Shown one piece after another: positions 63,493 through 64,000 of a stretch of DNA of 64,000 nucleotides. The stretch comes from SAR116 cluster alpha proteobacterium HIMB100 (GTDB lineage Bacteria; Pseudomonadota; Alphaproteobacteria; Puniceispirillales; Puniceispirillaceae). The first letter of the stretch is position 1. Each line of letters starts with the position of its first letter. Below the pieces are notes generated by a model, which made no database searches, had not been told where the DNA came from, and saw nothing but the letters and a program-made list of their open reading frames with translations. Made by a program: the position numbers and the translations under genes. The stretch covers positions 62,001 through 126,000 of the forward strand of contig AFXB01000006.1 of assembly GCA_000238815.2 (NCBI GenBank). The letters are read 5' to 3'.

Positions 63493-64000
63493 GACACGAT
63501 CCACATACCTGCACCGACCAGAAGCAAAAGAACTGATATCAAGCCGATCACCAGCCGGAAATCATGCCGGTAGGCCACCATACCTGCTACCAGCAGGAAA
63601 CGCGCACCGCGACCGATCAGGGAAAAAACGATGAAAGGCAGCAAGGCATAGCCAAACAGGCCGGCACTGACCGCAATGACTTTATAGGGCAGAGGGGTAA
63701 AGGCCCCGATCAGGACCAACAAAATACCCAGCTCGGAAAAAGCAGCAGACACAGAAGAGAATTTTTCCGGACCGGCAATGCGGTGCGGCAGTAACTGCAG
63801 CATGTCAGACACAAAATCCTGAAGCGCAAAGCCCAGATACCAGCCGATTACACCACCAATCATGGACCAGAATGTGGTCAGCATCCCGATCCTGATCCAG
63901 ATGTCTGACCGTGCATAGACACAAGCTGCCAATAACGGGTCAATCGGAATCGGAAACACGATGCTTTCAAGGGCGGTCAGGCCATAAAGGCCGTAACGCG
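63489..64000 (-). CDS. YqaA-type (VTT/DedA) membrane protein, 5' end outside
   Basis: A reading frame open to the right edge. RYGLYGLTALESIVFPIPIDPLLAACVYARSD is the YqaA/SNARE-associated (VTT) signature, with GGVIGWYLGFALQDF and FTPLPYKVIAVSAG (the re-entrant loop) present. The true start lies beyond base 64,000. It is coupled to dsbB by a four-base overlap. YqaA/DedA proteins are linked to lipid flipping and envelope balance. Confidence 0.88.
   Translation of the reverse strand, partial: RYGLYGLTALESIVFPIPIDPLLAACVYARSDIWIRIGMLTTFWSMIGGVIGWYLGFALQDFVSDMLQLLPHRIAGPEKFSSVSAAFSELGILLVLIGAFTPLPYKVIAVSAGLFGYALLPFIVFSLIGRGARFLLVAGMVAYRHDFRLVIGLISVLLLLVGAGMWIVS

Overview
The window is a gene-dense chromosomal segment, roughly half GC by eye, from an alphaproteobacterium. 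The evidence is the gene content: a Mur/Fur-like regulator without zinc-site cysteines, Coq7, a paired psd-pssA, long PstC/PstA permeases, a Zur-controlled znu locus, aerobic CO dehydrogenase-type genes and a GrdB-like protein beside a two-subunit aconitase X. The mixture looks like a marine heterotroph, possibly near the SAR116 (Puniceispirillum) group. That placement is inference from gene content, not from a marker phylogeny. Both edges cut genes: lepA at the left and a YqaA-type membrane protein at the right. No prophage, insertion sequence or CRISPR array was seen.

Region by region. 1-1,650: lepA 3' end, a small membrane protein and tRNA-Ser(GGA) with a readable promoter. 1.9-7.1 kb: complete urease operon ureDABCEFG, followed by an overlooked 44-codon gene for an exported Cys/His-rich peptide. 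7.2-9.9 kb: xylulokinase and a Tas-like aldo/keto reductase. 10-16.4 kb: a catabolic patch with a class III CoA-transferase, a selenium-free GrdB-like protein, both subunits of aconitase X, a DUF3445 haem-dependent N-demethylase, a 57-aa membrane protein and an OYE-family flavoenzyme. 16.4-25.8 kb: two divergent blocks for a form II (AYRGAGR) CoxL-type molybdenum hydroxylase. coxS-coxL-coxM run leftward to a perfect 17-bp terminator stem with coxG beyond it, and coxD-coxE-xdhC/coxF and a MoeA-like/MocA fusion run rightward.

25.8-28.2 kb holds three small-molecule enzymes. 28.2-33.6 kb is the phosphate regulon pstSCAB-phoU, with a three-half-site Pho box and an intercistronic hairpin after pstS. 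34.2-36.9 kb holds what looks like the remains of a type I secretion locus: an outer-membrane factor interrupted by an in-frame amber codon and joined in frame to a HlyD-type membrane fusion protein, with no ABC transporter left. 36.9-43.7 kb: thiamine pyrophosphokinase, an acyltransferase, purine and biotin transporters, an AEC permease and a photolyase-like protein made of the FAD domain plus an unrecognised C-terminal half. 43.7-50.6 kb: a repeat lipoprotein, a GlcG-like protein, psd-pssA, a Fur-family regulator, an FMN glutamate-synthase-like enzyme and a secreted heparin-lyase-like protein.

50.7-53.9 kb is a self-contained zinc uptake locus: zur and znuBC point left, znuA points right, and two Zur-type palindromes lie between them. 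54.1-56.4 kb pairs an SDR enzyme with a DadA-type amino-acid oxidase or dehydrogenase that sits under a tandem glycine riboswitch. 56.6-59.8 kb includes a small exported protein, a mini RTX-like protein, repeats, an MFS transporter and a candidate small RNA with an anti-Shine-Dalgarno stretch. 59.8-64 kb: gluQ, an esterase, an HNH nuclease, coq7, dsbB and a yqaA-like gene.

Three metal or nutrient systems are read here together with their control signals: zinc (zur operators), phosphate (Pho box) and glycine (riboswitch). Protein calls rest on family patterns recognised by reading; no database search was run.
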